Part shown: positions 1-6,980 of the stretch, piece after piece
Layout: the number at the start of each line of letters is the position of its first letter
Numbering within the stretch: the first letter of the stretch is position 1
Assembly (NCBI RefSeq): GCF_004138495.1
Contig: NZ_ML142853.1
Location: 61,535 to 72,066 of the forward strand
DNA length: 10,532 nucleotides
Direction: 5' to 3'
Origin: Phytoactinopolyspora endophytica
GTDB taxonomy: Bacteria > Actinomycetota > Actinomycetes > Jiangellales > Jiangellaceae
Notes under the pieces: model-generated
What the model was told of the DNA's origin: nothing
Databases searched by the model: none
The model's input: only the letters and a program-made list of their open reading frames with translations
Position numbers and translations under genes: made by a program

Positions 1-240
1 AACGTCGACGTGGCCCCGACCCTGCTCGCCCTGCACGGCGTCGACCACGAGTCCCTCGACGGCCGGGTTCTCTACGAGGCGTTGGCAGATGGAGTCGGAG
101 CCGCCGCCGGCACGGTGACCGTCGACCGGAGCACGTACCTCACCGAGGCCACCGGCGCGCCCTACCGCGCCGCCATCCAGACCTGCACCGTCGACGGCGT
201 CCGCTACATCGACAAGAGCTGGCGGCTACCGGACCGGTGA
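1..240 (+). CDS. C-terminal end of an alkaline-phosphatase-superfamily hydrolase (sulfatase / phosphodiesterase type), 5' truncated by the window
   Basis: Only the last 79 residues are present; the reading frame is open from base 1 and ends with TGA at 238-240. The visible part begins NVDVAPTLLALHGV and continues with an LDGRVLYEAL stretch. That is the usual closing segment of alkaline-phosphatase-superfamily enzymes (sulfatases, type I phosphodiesterase/nucleotide pyrophosphatases), which place a 'D-x-x-PT-L-x-x-L-G' helix and a 'dGr-L' turn near the C-terminus. The metal ligands and the nucleophile lie upstream, outside the window, so sulfatase, phosphodiesterase and phosphonate hydrolase cannot be told apart. 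The EEP phosphoesterase gene starts only 33 bases downstream on the same strand, which suggests one transcript. A phosphoester or phosphonate substrate would fit PhnA further on, but that is inference. The GTG at position 10 is internal and is not taken as the start. Confidence 0.7.
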   Translation, partial: NVDVAPTLLALHGVDHESLDGRVLYEALADGVGAAAGTVTVDRSTYLTEATGAPYRAAIQTCTVDGVRYIDKSWRLPDR

Positions 241-273
241 GCGAGACCGCAACGGTCAGGAAGGGGAACTGCA

Positions 274-978
274 GTGCTCAGAGTGGTGAGCTACAACATC
301 CAAGACGGCGGCGAAGACCGCCTGCAGGCCATATCCGAGATCCTGCGCGAGCTCCGCCCCGACGTCGCCGCGATCCTCGAGGCGAACGACCGGGCCAACG
401 TCGAGCTGCTGGCCACGAAGGTGAACATGGATCTGGTCTTCGGCGAAGCCAACAACGAGTTCCACATGGCGTGGCTGACCCGCCACACGCCTCTCGAGCA
501 CGTCAACCACCGCTCGCACGAGCTGGAGAAGACACTGCTCGAGCTGGTCATCGAGTGGCACGGCCGGCCGTTGCGCCTCTATGCCGCTCATCTGGCGCCT
601 GGGTTGGAAGGCCACCACGATGCTCGCCGGCTGGCGGAGACCGGCGCCATCCTGCGTCTGCTACGCGAGCACACCCGCGACCCTCACGTTCTGGTCGGCG
701 ACTTCAACGCCGTCGACTCCTCCGAGGTGATCGAGCTGGTGCGGGAGGCCGGCTACATCGACTGTTACCGGACTATGCACGGCGATATCGTGTCCGACGC
801 CCGGCCGGTGGGTGACCCGGCCCGTCGCATCGACTACGCCTTCGCGACGGGCGCCATGGCGAGCCGGTTACGTGCGTGCGGAATCCGATCCGGAGCCGAT
901 GCAGCCGACGCTTCGGACCACTATGCGGTGTGGGCTGACTTCGCCGAGGACGACGATGAGCCCGAAGAGAAGCGCTGA
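274..978 (+). CDS. Endonuclease/exonuclease/phosphatase (EEP) family metal-dependent phosphoesterase
   Basis: A 234-residue protein of the EEP fold (DNase I / APE1 / sphingomyelinase superfamily), which hydrolyses phosphodiester or phosphomonoester bonds with a divalent metal. The catalytic set is visible in order: Asn8 in SYNIQDG, the metal ligand Glu36 in ILEAND, His106 in AAHLAP, Asp143 and Asn145 in GDFNAVDS, Asp187 in RRIDYAF, and the Asp215-His216 pair in SDHYAVW. No signal peptide or membrane segment is seen, so the enzyme is probably cytoplasmic. GTG at 274 is chosen because AAGGGGA lies at 261-267, and translation begins directly at the first beta strand of the fold. The C-terminus is acidic (EDDDEPEEK). 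The substrate is not determinable: DNA, a phospholipid head group or a small phosphodiester are all possible. A leucine TTA codon, rare in such genomes, occurs at codon 199 (868-870). Placement between a phosphatase-like gene and the phosphonate regulator suggests phosphorus scavenging. Confidence 0.88.
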   Translation: MLRVVSYNIQDGGEDRLQAISEILRELRPDVAAILEANDRANVELLATKVNMDLVFGEANNEFHMAWLTRHTPLEHVNHRSHELEKTLLELVIEWHGRPLRLYAAHLAPGLEGHHDARRLAETGAILRLLREHTRDPHVLVGDFNAVDSSEVIELVREAGYIDCYRTMHGDIVSDARPVGDPARRIDYAFATGAMASRLRACGIRSGADAADASDHYAVWADFAEDDDEPEEKR

Positions 979-1031
979 GACATGGATTGCGCCGGGACCA
1001 TGAGCCCGCAGCGGACCGATAGTGTGCTGCT

Positions 1032-1919
1032 GTGAACATCACGTTGCAGCAGCTGGAGTTCTTCCGCACTGTGGCGCGTCACCTGTCCTTCTCGAACGCC
1101 GCCAAGGAGCTGTACACATCGCAGCCCTACGTCTCGAACCAGATCCGCCGGCTCGAAGATCACTACGGGGTGCCGTTGTTCGTCCGTTCGCACCCGCGGA
1201 TCTCGCTCACCGAGGCCGGGCAGGCGCTCTACGAGCGGATCGAACGGATTCTCGACGACGTCGGCGAGCTCGAGCACGTCGTCCAGCAGTTCCAAGGCCT
1301 GCATCGCGGTACCATCACGCTGGCCGCTACCGCCAGTGCCGGGAACCACGTCATCCCGGACATGATCGCCAGCTTCAAGAGGGAGTACCCGGACATCGTC
1401 GTCCGTGCCAGGGTCGGGAACACCGAAGACGTGCAGGAGTGGCTCGGCCTGGACGAGGCCGAGATCGGCGTCACACCGCAACAACCCCAGAACGGGCCGA
1501 TGATATGCGAGCCGTTCTACACCGAGGCGCTGGTGGTGATCGCCCCGGTGGCCATGGACCTGCCGGAGTCGGTGTCCGTCGCCGAGCTCGCGGCGCTGCC
1601 GAAGGTGATACGCGAGGACGGGTCGCTGACCCTGACCAAGATGAATCGGCTTCTCGAGGACTATCCGTACGGCACCGACTTCGTCGCCCAGTTCGGCGGA
1701 ACGACGGCGGTGAACGAGGCGGTCGCGGCCGGGCTGGGTGTGTCGATCGTCCCCGAACGATCGGCCAAACCATGGCTGGACGCCGGTTCGGTACGGACGG
1801 TGACGCTGCCGGACGTCGCCATGGACCACTCCTTCTACCTGGTCTACTCACAGCAGCGCTACATCACGCCGGCCACCCGCACCCTCATCGAGCATCTGCG
1901 CCGCAACGCCCACAGCTGA
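1032..1919 (+). CDS. LysR-type transcriptional regulator, probable regulator of the downstream phosphonate operon
   Basis: A 295-residue LysR-family regulator of standard length. The N-terminal winged helix-turn-helix spans about residues 4-62 (LEFFRTVARHLSFSNAAKEL, then SQPYVSNQIRRLEDHYGVPLF and SLTEAGQALYER). A linker helix and a periplasmic-binding-protein-like effector domain of about 200 residues follow. GTG at 1032 is the only sensible start: an in-frame TAG sits at 1020-1022 and the conserved NITLQQLEFF opening begins right after the GTG. There is no clear Shine-Dalgarno sequence, so initiation may be weak or leaderless. The gene lies 53 bases after the EEP gene and 267 bases before the dehydrogenase operon, on the same strand rather than divergent. 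In Pseudomonas fluorescens 23F, phosphonoacetate hydrolase is controlled by a LysR-type protein, PhnR, responding to phosphonoacetate. By analogy this protein probably senses a phosphonate intermediate and acts on the boxes at 1982-2092; orthology to PhnR is not shown. Confidence 0.93.
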   Translation: MNITLQQLEFFRTVARHLSFSNAAKELYTSQPYVSNQIRRLEDHYGVPLFVRSHPRISLTEAGQALYERIERILDDVGELEHVVQQFQGLHRGTITLAATASAGNHVIPDMIASFKREYPDIVVRARVGNTEDVQEWLGLDEAEIGVTPQQPQNGPMICEPFYTEALVVIAPVAMDLPESVSVAELAALPKVIREDGSLTLTKMNRLLEDYPYGTDFVAQFGGTTAVNEAVAAGLGVSIVPERSAKPWLDAGSVRTVTLPDVAMDHSFYLVYSQQRYITPATRTLIEHLRRNAHS

Positions 1920-2186
1920 GGTCGCTCCGCACTCGAAGAAGCTACTCAATCGGACGAACGTAGCGGGGGCAATCCCTGATTTGATATGGCCTGATAATCG
2001 CGATATCCGGCATGTGTGATGTGAGCGGCTTTTAGCGACGCGCGATAAACAGATGTCGTCGAGCAGTGATCGGGTCATTCGATATTCCGCATTGCGCGGA
2101 TACCCGTCATGCCCGGATTCTCGTTCACAAGAAGCGCCGCGCTGACGGAGACGGCGCTCCTGGCGACCTCATCGAAGGAGCAGTGC
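1920..2186 (+). promoter_or_regulatory. Intergenic control region of the phosphonate operon with repeated GATAT boxes
   Basis: This 267-bp gene-free stretch between the LysR gene and the dehydrogenase contains an AT-rich patch (about 1978-2005) unusual for this GC-rich window. Three related boxes are visible: TGATATGGCCTGATAA at 1982-1997, CGATATCCGGCAT at 2001-2013 and CGATATTCCGCAT at 2080-2092. The last two match at 11 of 13 positions and lie 79 bp apart. The third is the left half of an imperfect inverted repeat (TATTCCGC ... GCGGATA, 2083-2103). LysR regulators usually bind several such partially dyadic sites, so these are candidate operators. A TTGATA hexamer at 1981-1986 resembles a -35 element but has only a weak -10 partner (TATCCG near 2005), so no promoter is assigned. 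The GAAGGAG at 2174-2180 is the ribosome binding site of the next gene. Confidence 0.4.
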
Positions 2187-3263
2187 ATGCAAACGGCCGG
2201 AGCCGAGGTCCAGTTAGACGTGTCAATCGCCGTGTTCGACGACGGCGCCATCACCGTCGAACGGGTTGACTTGCCGGACCGCTCTGCCGGAGAGATCGAC
2301 GTCGCCATCAGCGCGGCCGCCATCTGCGGATCCGACCTGCATACGGTGCTGGGACATCGCAGCGCTCCCGCGCGGACCGCCCTCGGTCATGAGGCCGTCG
2401 GCCGGGTGGCGGACCTGGACGACGGGACCACCGACTTCCGTGGAACACCGCTACGGCGCGGAGATCGCGTGGTGTTCTCGATGCTCAGCGAGTGTGGTTC
2501 CTGCGACCGGTGCCGGGCCGGGCTCACCATGAAATGCCGGTCATTGCTCAAGTACGGCCACGAGTCGGTCACCACGCCACCGCACGCCACCGGAACCCTC
2601 GCCGAACAGGTCCGTCTGCTGCCGAGCGTCCCGGTCCTGCGCGTACCCGATGACGTCGCCGACGTACAGGTCGTCTCGGCAGGTTGCGCCGTCGCCACCG
2701 CTGCCGCCGTCGTCGCCGCCGCCGGGACGCCACCCCCTGGGACCCGCATCCTCGTGCTCGGGGTCGGCGCCGTCGGCGCCTACTGCGCGGCCATGTTCGC
2801 CACCCTTGGCTGCGCCGTCCAGGTCCGCGATCCCTCGCCGGAGCGGCTTGCCCTCGCCGCGCAGCTCGGCGCGCAGCCCGCCGACTCCGACGGCGAGCCG
2901 TTCTCCGTGGTGGTCGAGGCCTCTGGGAGCTCAAGCGCGGTGCTGGAAGCCCTCAACGCCGCCGATGTCGGCGGGCATGTGGTGGCGGCCGGTTCGGTGA
3001 GCCTCGGCAGCTCCACCGTCACCATCGACCCCGCGCTGCTGGTGACGCGGCGCCTGCGGGTGACCGGCCTGCACAACTACACCGCGGAGAACTTCCGCTG
3101 GGGCGTGGACTGGCTCGTCGCGCACGGCAGACACCTTGGACTGGAGCGCCTGGTGTCTCCCCCGTTCCCCCTCTCCGCGGTCGACGAGGCGTTCCAGCTG
3201 ATGAAGGACGGCCGTTATCCGCGCGTGCTGGTCCGGCCCGATGGTCATGGAGATCCCGCGTGA
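2187..3263 (+). CDS. Zinc-dependent alcohol dehydrogenase, phosphonate-catabolism-associated type
   Basis: A 358-residue medium-chain, zinc-dependent alcohol dehydrogenase using NAD(P). Catalytic zinc ligands are Cys47 (ICGSDLHT) and His68-Glu69 (LGHEAVGRV). The structural zinc lobe has four cysteines at 103, 106, 109 and 117 (ECGSCDRCRAGLTMKC). The Rossmann nucleotide-binding motif GVGAVG is at residues 192-197. A KYGHE motif just after the zinc lobe (residues 122-126) matches my recollection of the family proposed as a phosphonate-catabolism alcohol dehydrogenase (TIGR03366), and the neighbours agree. ATG at 2187 is chosen because GAAGGAG lies six bases upstream; an in-frame ATG at 2109 would give 26 extra residues with no family counterpart and would run through the control region. 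Expected role: oxidation of a hydroxyalkylphosphonate to its aldehyde, feeding the aldehyde dehydrogenase 55 bases downstream. The substrate is inferred. A rare TTA leucine codon sits at codon 10 (2214-2216). Confidence 0.9.
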   Translation: MQTAGAEVQLDVSIAVFDDGAITVERVDLPDRSAGEIDVAISAAAICGSDLHTVLGHRSAPARTALGHEAVGRVADLDDGTTDFRGTPLRRGDRVVFSMLSECGSCDRCRAGLTMKCRSLLKYGHESVTTPPHATGTLAEQVRLLPSVPVLRVPDDVADVQVVSAGCAVATAAAVVAAAGTPPPGTRILVLGVGAVGAYCAAMFATLGCAVQVRDPSPERLALAAQLGAQPADSDGEPFSVVVEASGSSSAVLEALNAADVGGHVVAAGSVSLGSSTVTIDPALLVTRRLRVTGLHNYTAENFRWGVDWLVAHGRHLGLERLVSPPFPLSAVDEAFQLMKDGRYPRVLVRPDGHGDPA

Positions 3264-3318
3264 CGTGGTCACGGCTCTCGCCACCGGCAACCGGAACGAC
3301 GGCAGAGGAGGTACCGAC

Positions 3319-4782
3319 ATGGATGCCGACGTCACGTCTTCTGACCTGCGACACAACCTGATCGCTGGGACCTGGCAGCCGGCACGGGACGGCACCACCC
3401 GAACCAACGTGAACCCGGCCGACATGACGGACACGCTCGGCGAGTTCGCCGAGTCGGGCAAGGCCGACGCCGACGCGGCTGTGGCGGCCGCAGCCGCGGC
3501 GGCTCCTGCCTGGCGCGAGCTCGGGCCGATCAGGCGGGCCGAGTATCTGGGCGAGGCACAGCGGCTGCTGGCCGGCCGCGCCGACGAGTTCGCCCGCGCC
3601 ATCACTCGTGAGCAAGGCAAGCAGCTCGCGGAGGCGCAGGGCGAGGTGAAACGGGCGCTGTCCATCCTGGACTTCACCCGTGGCGAGGCCCGGCGGCTCA
3701 ACGGCGAGACCACCCCCGCCGAAGACCCCAGGACGTTCGCCTTCACCTTCCGCGCGCCGATCGGCGTCGTCGGGCTGATCTCGCCGTGGAACTTCCCGCT
3801 GGCCATCCCGATGTGGAAGGTGGCGCCCGCGCTGCTGGCCGGCTGCCCGGCCGTGCTGAAACCGTCGCCGTTCACTCCGCTCACCGCGGCCTTGCTGGTG
3901 CGGCTCTTCCAGGACGCCGGGCTACCCGACGGCGTGCTCAACCTCGTCCAGGGCGACCGCCTGGCGGGCGAGGCGCTCGTGGCCAACCCGGCCGTCGCCG
4001 GCGTCTCGTTCACCGGCTCTCTTCCGGTCGGTCTCGCCATCCAGCGGGCCGCCGCGCCGCGGCTGCTCCGAACCCAGCTGGAGCTGGGCGGGAAGAACGC
4101 TGTCGTCGTGCTCGACGATGCCGACCTGGACGGCGCCGCCGACGCCATCGTCCACGGCGCGTTCGGTCAGGCGGGGCAACGATGCAGCGCAACCAGCCGC
4201 GTCGTCGTCGATGTGCGTGTGAAGGAACAGCTCCTGAGTGGGCTGATCGAGCGCGCGGAGGCCTTGACGGTCGGGCCCGGGGTCGACGACGCCACAGACG
4301 TCTGCCCCGTCGTCAACGAAGACCGGATGCGTGCCTGCCTCGATGCTGTCGATGCCGCTCAGGAGGCCGGCGCGAAGATCGCGGCGGGCGGTGGCCGGGT
4401 CACCGATGGGCTTCCGCCGGGGTACTACGTGCGCCCGACCGTGCTGGCCGACGTGCCATGGGACAGCGAGATCGCGCAGGAGGAGATCTTCGGGCCGGTG
4501 CTGTCGGTGATCGACGCCGACGGGTTCGACGACGCCGTCCGGATCTCCAACTCGGTCAAGTACGGCATGTCGGCGACCGTGTTCACGCGGGACGTGTCCC
4601 GGGTGTTCGAGGCGATCGACCGGTTCGAGGCGGGCATGCTGCACGTGAACCGGCCGGGCGTCGGCGCGTATGCGCACCTGCCGCACGTCGGCACGAAGCT
4701 GTCCCAGTACGGGGCGCCGGAGTGTTCACCCCACGTGTGGGACTTCTACACCGAGTGGAGGTCCGCGTGCGTCACGTATTGA
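3319..4782 (+). CDS. NAD(P)-dependent aldehyde dehydrogenase, probable phosphonoacetaldehyde dehydrogenase by context
   Basis: A 487-residue aldehyde dehydrogenase of normal length. The oxyanion residue Asn158 is in SPWNFPLAIP, the cofactor-contacting Lys181 in VLKPSPFTPL, the general base Glu255 in LELGGKNAVV and the catalytic Cys289 in GQAGQRCSAT; EEIFGPVL follows near the C-terminus. All catalytic residues are intact. ATG at 3319 is preceded by AGAGGAGGT at 3304-3312 with six bases between, stronger than anything at the upstream in-frame GTG/ATG codons (3241-3249). An alanine-rich helix occupies residues 53-64. By eye the sequence resembles alpha-ketoglutarate-semialdehyde / succinate-semialdehyde-type dehydrogenases more than I would expect of classical PhnY, so the assignment to phosphonoacetaldehyde rests on position: between the phosphonate-type alcohol dehydrogenase and PhnA, 22 bases before phnA. 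Expected reaction: phosphonoacetaldehyde to phosphonoacetate in the cytoplasm. The aldehyde dehydrogenase call is certain; the substrate is moderately supported. Confidence 0.92.
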   Translation: MDADVTSSDLRHNLIAGTWQPARDGTTRTNVNPADMTDTLGEFAESGKADADAAVAAAAAAAPAWRELGPIRRAEYLGEAQRLLAGRADEFARAITREQGKQLAEAQGEVKRALSILDFTRGEARRLNGETTPAEDPRTFAFTFRAPIGVVGLISPWNFPLAIPMWKVAPALLAGCPAVLKPSPFTPLTAALLVRLFQDAGLPDGVLNLVQGDRLAGEALVANPAVAGVSFTGSLPVGLAIQRAAAPRLLRTQLELGGKNAVVVLDDADLDGAADAIVHGAFGQAGQRCSATSRVVVDVRVKEQLLSGLIERAEALTVGPGVDDATDVCPVVNEDRMRACLDAVDAAQEAGAKIAAGGGRVTDGLPPGYYVRPTVLADVPWDSEIAQEEIFGPVLSVIDADGFDDAVRISNSVKYGMSATVFTRDVSRVFEAIDRFEAGMLHVNRPGVGAYAHLPHVGTKLSQYGAPECSPHVWDFYTEWRSACVTY

Positions 4783-4804
4783 ACAACCGCAGCGAGGGAG
4801 AACG

Positions 4805-6049
4805 ATGAACGGTACCGCGGATGTCGAAGTGAACGGTCGCAGCTATGCGCCGCCGGCCGACCCGGTGGTCGTCGTCTGTATCGACGGCAGCGAGCCCGAC
4901 TACCACCTGCGGGCGGTCGAGGCAGGACGGATGCCGTATCTCGAGTCGGTTCTACGAGACGGCACCGACCTGTCGGCCGAGTGCGCCATGCCGTCGTTCA
5001 CCAATCCGAACAACCTCTCCATCGCCACCGGGGCGCCGCCGGCCGTCCACGGCATCTGCGGCAACTACTTCTTCGACCCGGCCAGCGGGGCCGACGTCAT
5101 GATGAACGACCCGCGTTTTCTGCGAGCTCCGACCATCTTCGCGGCGTTCGAACAGTCCGGCGTCGACGTCGCCGTGGTGACCGCCAAGGACAAGCTGCGC
5201 CGGCTGCTGGGTGACGGGCTGAAGAGCGGGATCTGCTTCTCCGCGGAGAAGGCGGACACCGCTACCGTCGAGCCGAACGGGATCGACGACGTGCTGAAGC
5301 TGGTCGGGAAGCCGCTGCCGTCCGTGTACAGCGCGGAGCTGAGCGAGTTCGCCATGGCCGCCGGCGTTGAGATCCTGCGCGAACGACGGCCGGGGCTGAC
5401 GTACCTCTCGCTGACCGACTACGTGCAGCACAAGTACGCCCCGGGAACGCCGGAGGCGAACGACTTCTACGGGATGCTCGACACCTACTTCGCGCGGCTG
5501 CACGAGCTCGGTGCCGTCCTCGTCATCACGGCGGACCACGGCATGAACGCCAAGTCTGCCCCGGACGGGTCCCCGCAGGTCGTGTACCTGCAGGAGCATC
5601 TCGACGCGGTGCTGGGCCCGGGCCGTTCGCACGTCGTGCTTCCGATCACCGACCCCTACACGTCGCACCATGCCTCGCTCGGATCGTTCGCGTTCGTCCA
5701 TCTCCAGGACGACGCCGACGTGTCACCGGTCCGTGCGCAGCTGGCCGGCATCGACGGTGTGCAGGACGTGCTCGGCCGGGACGACGCATGCGAGCGATAC
5801 GAGCTGCCCAGCGACCGGATCGGCGACCTCGCCGTCGTCGGCGATAAGCACGTCGCCATCGGCACGTCGCCGGACAAGCACGATCTGAGCAAGCTCGACC
5901 GCCCGCTACGCTCTCATGGCGGGCGCACGGAACAGACCGTTCCGCTGATCGTCAACCGCGTGCTGAACCCGCTGCCGCACGGGCACCGGCTGCGCAACTT
6001 CGACGCCTACTGGCTGGCGCTCAACTTCGCAGTCCGCCGCGCGTCGTAA
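4805..6049 (+). CDS. phnA: Phosphonoacetate hydrolase (alkaline-phosphatase superfamily)
   Basis: A 414-residue enzyme that splits the C-P bond of phosphonoacetate to give acetate and phosphate, using two zinc ions. It closely follows the phosphonoacetate hydrolase pattern over its full length. Residues expected at the active site are all present: Asp27 (VCIDGSEPD), the nucleophile Thr66 (PSFTNPNN), a GAPPAVHGICGNYFFD block at 76-91, the Lys128/Lys130 pair (TAKDKLR), Asp205 and His209 (SLTDYVQHK), Asp244-His245 (ITADHGMN) and His371 (RSHGG). ATG at 4805 is preceded by GAGGGAG four bases upstream and lies 22 bases after the aldehyde dehydrogenase stop, so the two genes are probably translated from one transcript. 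No signal peptide is seen; the enzyme is cytoplasmic. It should not be confused with the unrelated small zinc-ribbon protein also called PhnA (YjdM). A hairpin repeat 40 bases after the stop may end the transcript. This is the most secure functional call in the window. Confidence 0.96.
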   Translation: MNGTADVEVNGRSYAPPADPVVVVCIDGSEPDYHLRAVEAGRMPYLESVLRDGTDLSAECAMPSFTNPNNLSIATGAPPAVHGICGNYFFDPASGADVMMNDPRFLRAPTIFAAFEQSGVDVAVVTAKDKLRRLLGDGLKSGICFSAEKADTATVEPNGIDDVLKLVGKPLPSVYSAELSEFAMAAGVEILRERRPGLTYLSLTDYVQHKYAPGTPEANDFYGMLDTYFARLHELGAVLVITADHGMNAKSAPDGSPQVVYLQEHLDAVLGPGRSHVVLPITDPYTSHHASLGSFAFVHLQDDADVSPVRAQLAGIDGVQDVLGRDDACERYELPSDRIGDLAVVGDKHVAIGTSPDKHDLSKLDRPLRSHGGRTEQTVPLIVNRVLNPLPHGHRLRNFDAYWLALNFAVRRAS

Positions 6050-6083
6050 ACGGATTTCTACCATCCGTCGCCTCCCGCACAGC

Positions 6084-6133
6084 GAACGACATTGTGGTCG
6101 TCCCGACGACCACGATGCATGCTCTTTCGTCAC
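6084..6133 (+). repeat. Palindromic dispersed repeat, copy 1 (possible terminator of the phosphonate operon)
   Basis: A 50-bp element matching 9476-9525 at 48 of 50 positions in the same orientation. Its core (6090-6117) is an inverted repeat with arms CATTGTGGTCGT and ACGACCACGATG around a CCCG loop; the single imperfect pair would be a G-U wobble in RNA. The 3' flank GCATGCTCTTTCGTCAC is also conserved between the copies. The hairpin begins 40 bases after the phnA stop, so it could end that transcript, but no real T-run follows. Conservation of sequence outside the stem argues for a dispersed element rather than a simple terminator. Confidence 0.75.
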
Positions 6134-6163
6134 CGCCCTTAACGGGACGTCATTGCCGATGAC

Positions 6164-6182
6164 AAAACTTCACACCGTGAAG
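6164..6182 (-). terminator. Short hairpin plus T-tract, likely terminator of the minus-strand hydrolase pair
   Basis: Read on the minus strand, CTTCAC-GGT-GTGAAG forms a six-base-pair stem with a three-base loop and is followed at once by TTTTG. It lies about 60 bases past the HAD gene stop (6243-6245), as expected of an intrinsic terminator. The stem is short and not very GC-rich, so it may be weak. A second small inverted repeat, GTCAT-TGCCG-ATGAC (6149-6163), lies next to it. Confidence 0.45.
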
Positions 6183-6242
6183 ACCAGCCCGCCAGGTCGA
6201 TCAGCGGATGAGGGACGTACGGAGTTGCAGCAGATATGAGAG

Positions 6243-6890
6243 TTACTGGGTGCAGACGTGGTCGATCGCCGCCGGGCAGCTGTCGAGGACGATCGACGGC
6301 GCGAACTCATCCTCTTCCCATGTCCTGCCTCTGTGAAGCCAAATGCTCTCGATGCCGACCCGATGAGCACCACCGATGTCTGCGTGAGCGGAATCGCCGA
6401 TCATCCACGCCCCACCCAGTGGAACGCCCACGAAGTCAGCAGCGAGCTCGAAGATACGACGATCGGGCTTCGCCATCCCCGCGCTCTCCGAGATGACCCA
6501 CCCCGCCAGGTAGTCGTTCAGCCCCATCCGACGGATCTTCCGTTCCTGCTGTTCTACCGTGCCGTTCGTCACCACAACCGGCGCCCATCCCGCGTCACGA
6601 GCAGCGCAGAGCGCCCTGGGCACTTCGGCGTCGAGAATCAACTGCTCAACCATGCCCCAACGCAGATCCTCTACCAGTTGTTCAACGGCCGATCCATTGA
6701 GCCGAAACCTCCTCTGAATCGACCGGGCCAGCGCGTCGCGCGGCTCGTAGCCGTCTCGGTCAGCATCGACCAGCCAGTCGACTTCGTTGGCAGGAACCAT
6801 GTGCGTGCGGGTGAAGCCCTCGGCCCAACGACGAAACGCCGCAGCGCGGTCAACCAGCGTGTTGTCCAAGTCGAGCAACAGCAAAGACAC
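6243..6890 (-). CDS. HAD-superfamily hydrolase
   Basis: A 215-residue haloacid-dehalogenase-superfamily hydrolase, most often a phosphatase acting on small phosphorylated metabolites through an aspartyl-phosphate intermediate. All four motifs are present: motif I with the nucleophile Asp7 and Asp9 in LDLDNTLVD, motif II with Thr108 in VVTNG, motif III with Lys141 in GMAKPD, and motif IV with Asp166 and Asp171 in GDSAHADIGG. A helical cap (about residues 15-90) between motifs I and II makes it subclass I, like phosphoglycolate phosphatases and YjjG-type enzymes. The GTG at 6890-6888 is used because LLLLDLDNT follows directly; only a weak AGGA precedes it. The gene follows the alpha/beta hydrolase by 90 bases on the same strand and may be cotranscribed. 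Substrate unknown; nothing links it to phosphonate degradation apart from proximity. Confidence 0.88.
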   Translation of the reverse strand: MSLLLLDLDNTLVDRAAAFRRWAEGFTRTHMVPANEVDWLVDADRDGYEPRDALARSIQRRFRLNGSAVEQLVEDLRWGMVEQLILDAEVPRALCAARDAGWAPVVVTNGTVEQQERKIRRMGLNDYLAGWVISESAGMAKPDRRIFELAADFVGVPLGGAWMIGDSAHADIGGAHRVGIESIWLHRGRTWEEDEFAPSIVLDSCPAAIDHVCTQ

Positions 6891-6980
6891 CGTGGAATCC
6901 TACGTCGCCGATGTTCGGCCGCACGTCCCGCCTGTCGGCACGAGGTAGCGATCGAACACGCCGAAATGCATGGGCGGTTT

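Noticed and set aside
921..1829. A 302-codon minus-strand open frame over the LysR gene
   Set aside because: The + strand encodes a complete LysR regulator; the antisense frame has no recognisable domain.
2123..2133. GTTCACAAGAA as a PhoP (PHO box) unit before the phosphonate operon
   Set aside because: Streptomyces PHO boxes need at least two 11-base direct repeats; the following 11 bases do not resemble the unit.
2109..2186. Upstream ATG (2109) as the start of the alcohol dehydrogenase
   Set aside because: The ATG at 2187 has an ideal ribosome binding site, and the extra 26 residues match nothing in the family.
2931..4148. A 405-codon minus-strand open frame over the dehydrogenase genes
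   Set aside because: It lies antisense to intact catalytic motifs on the + strand and has low-complexity Ser/Ala/Arg composition typical of a shadow frame.
6090..6117. CRISPR-like repeat
   Set aside because: Only two copies 3.4 kb apart with no regular spacers.
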